A DNA stretch of 5,949 nucleotides, taken from NCBI GenBank assembly GCA_021298875.1, contig JAJTHJ010000351.1, positions 1 through 5,949 on the forward strand, in the 5' to 3' direction. How positions within the stretch are numbered: the first letter of the stretch is position 1; each line of letters opens with the position of its first letter. The DNA is from Burkholderiales bacterium. Lineage in GTDB: Bacteria > Pseudomonadota > Gammaproteobacteria > Burkholderiales > Burkholderiaceae_F. Made by a program: the position numbers and the translations under genes. The notes under the pieces are model-generated. The model ran no database searches, was not told where the DNA came from, and saw nothing but the letters and a program-made list of their open reading frames with translations. Shown in pieces: positions 5,891-5,949 of this stretch.

Positions 5891-5949
5891 CTACCAGCTT
5901 CCACCGCCGCCGCCGCCGGAGAAATCGCCGCCGCCGCCGGAGGAAAATC
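5891..5949 (-). CDS. C-terminal end of a YgcG-like TPM-domain protein (Gly-rich tail)
   Basis: Only the last 18 full codons plus the TAG (5891-5893, minus strand) are in the window. The tail reads as a Phe-Ser/Gly pattern: FSS, four Gly, DFS, six Gly, then SW and stop. A Gly-rich tail ending in S-W is characteristic of the longer TPM proteins (YgcG type: signal peptide, TPM domain, membrane helix, Gly-rich tail) that precede short TPM genes. The neighbour at 5381-5884 supports this identity. The stop is 6 bases from that gene's ATG, so the two are co-transcribed. The TPM domain itself is not visible, so the assignment rests on the tail and its context. Confidence 0.72.
   Translation of the reverse strand, partial: FSSGGGGDFSGGGGGGSW
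5905..5941 (-). repeat. Short in-frame direct repeat coding the Gly-rich tail
   Basis: A 16-base unit (CGCCGCCGCCGCCGGA on the plus strand) occurs at 5905-5920 and again at 5926-5941, a 21-base period equal to seven codons. It encodes repeated Ser-Gly-Gly-Gly-Gly and sits inside the partial TPM gene. Such GGC runs can change length by slippage without breaking the frame when whole codons are gained or lost. Confidence 0.7.

Overview
The window is GC-rich, densely coding bacterial chromosome with uniform GC-type codon use. It most likely comes from a betaproteobacterium of the Burkholderiales type. That placement is inference from recalled family resemblance of the PdxH and cold-shock proteins, not from a search. 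I see no mobile element, CRISPR array, tRNA, rRNA or phage gene. It reads as ordinary core genome with a few regulatory points worth following.

Layout. (1) Bases 1-602, plus strand: most of pdxH (pyridoxamine/pyridoxine 5'-phosphate oxidase), with its N-terminus cut off by the window edge. (2) Bases 689-4324, plus strand: a compact three-gene unit. It holds a NarL/FixJ-type response regulator, a seven-helix membrane sensor histidine kinase of the HisKA_3 type, and a DUF72 (YecE-like) protein whose GTG start overlaps the kinase stop by 4 bases. (3) Bases 4325-4540: a 216-base gap that appears to hold the promoter and a roughly 157-base leader of the next gene, including a terminator-like hairpin. 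(4) Bases 4541-4744, plus strand: a CspA-family cold-shock protein, closed by a perfect 13-bp terminator hairpin. (5) Bases 4799-5949, minus strand and convergent: an operon read from right to left, made of the Gly-rich C-terminus of a TPM-domain (YgcG-like) protein, a second single-domain TPM protein, and msrA (peptide methionine sulfoxide reductase A).

How the genes may work together. The regulator and kinase look like a cognate pair: the kinase would sense something at the membrane or in the periplasm and phosphorylate the regulator on D58. The overlap ties DUF72 production to the kinase, so DUF72 may belong to the same response, but its function is not established. The TPM/TPM/MsrA operon suggests envelope-linked upkeep plus repair of oxidised methionine. 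The cold-shock gene is probably independent and controlled through its long leader. Nothing here clearly amounts to a new defence or metabolic system. The best leads are the two-component/DUF72 unit and the csp leader.
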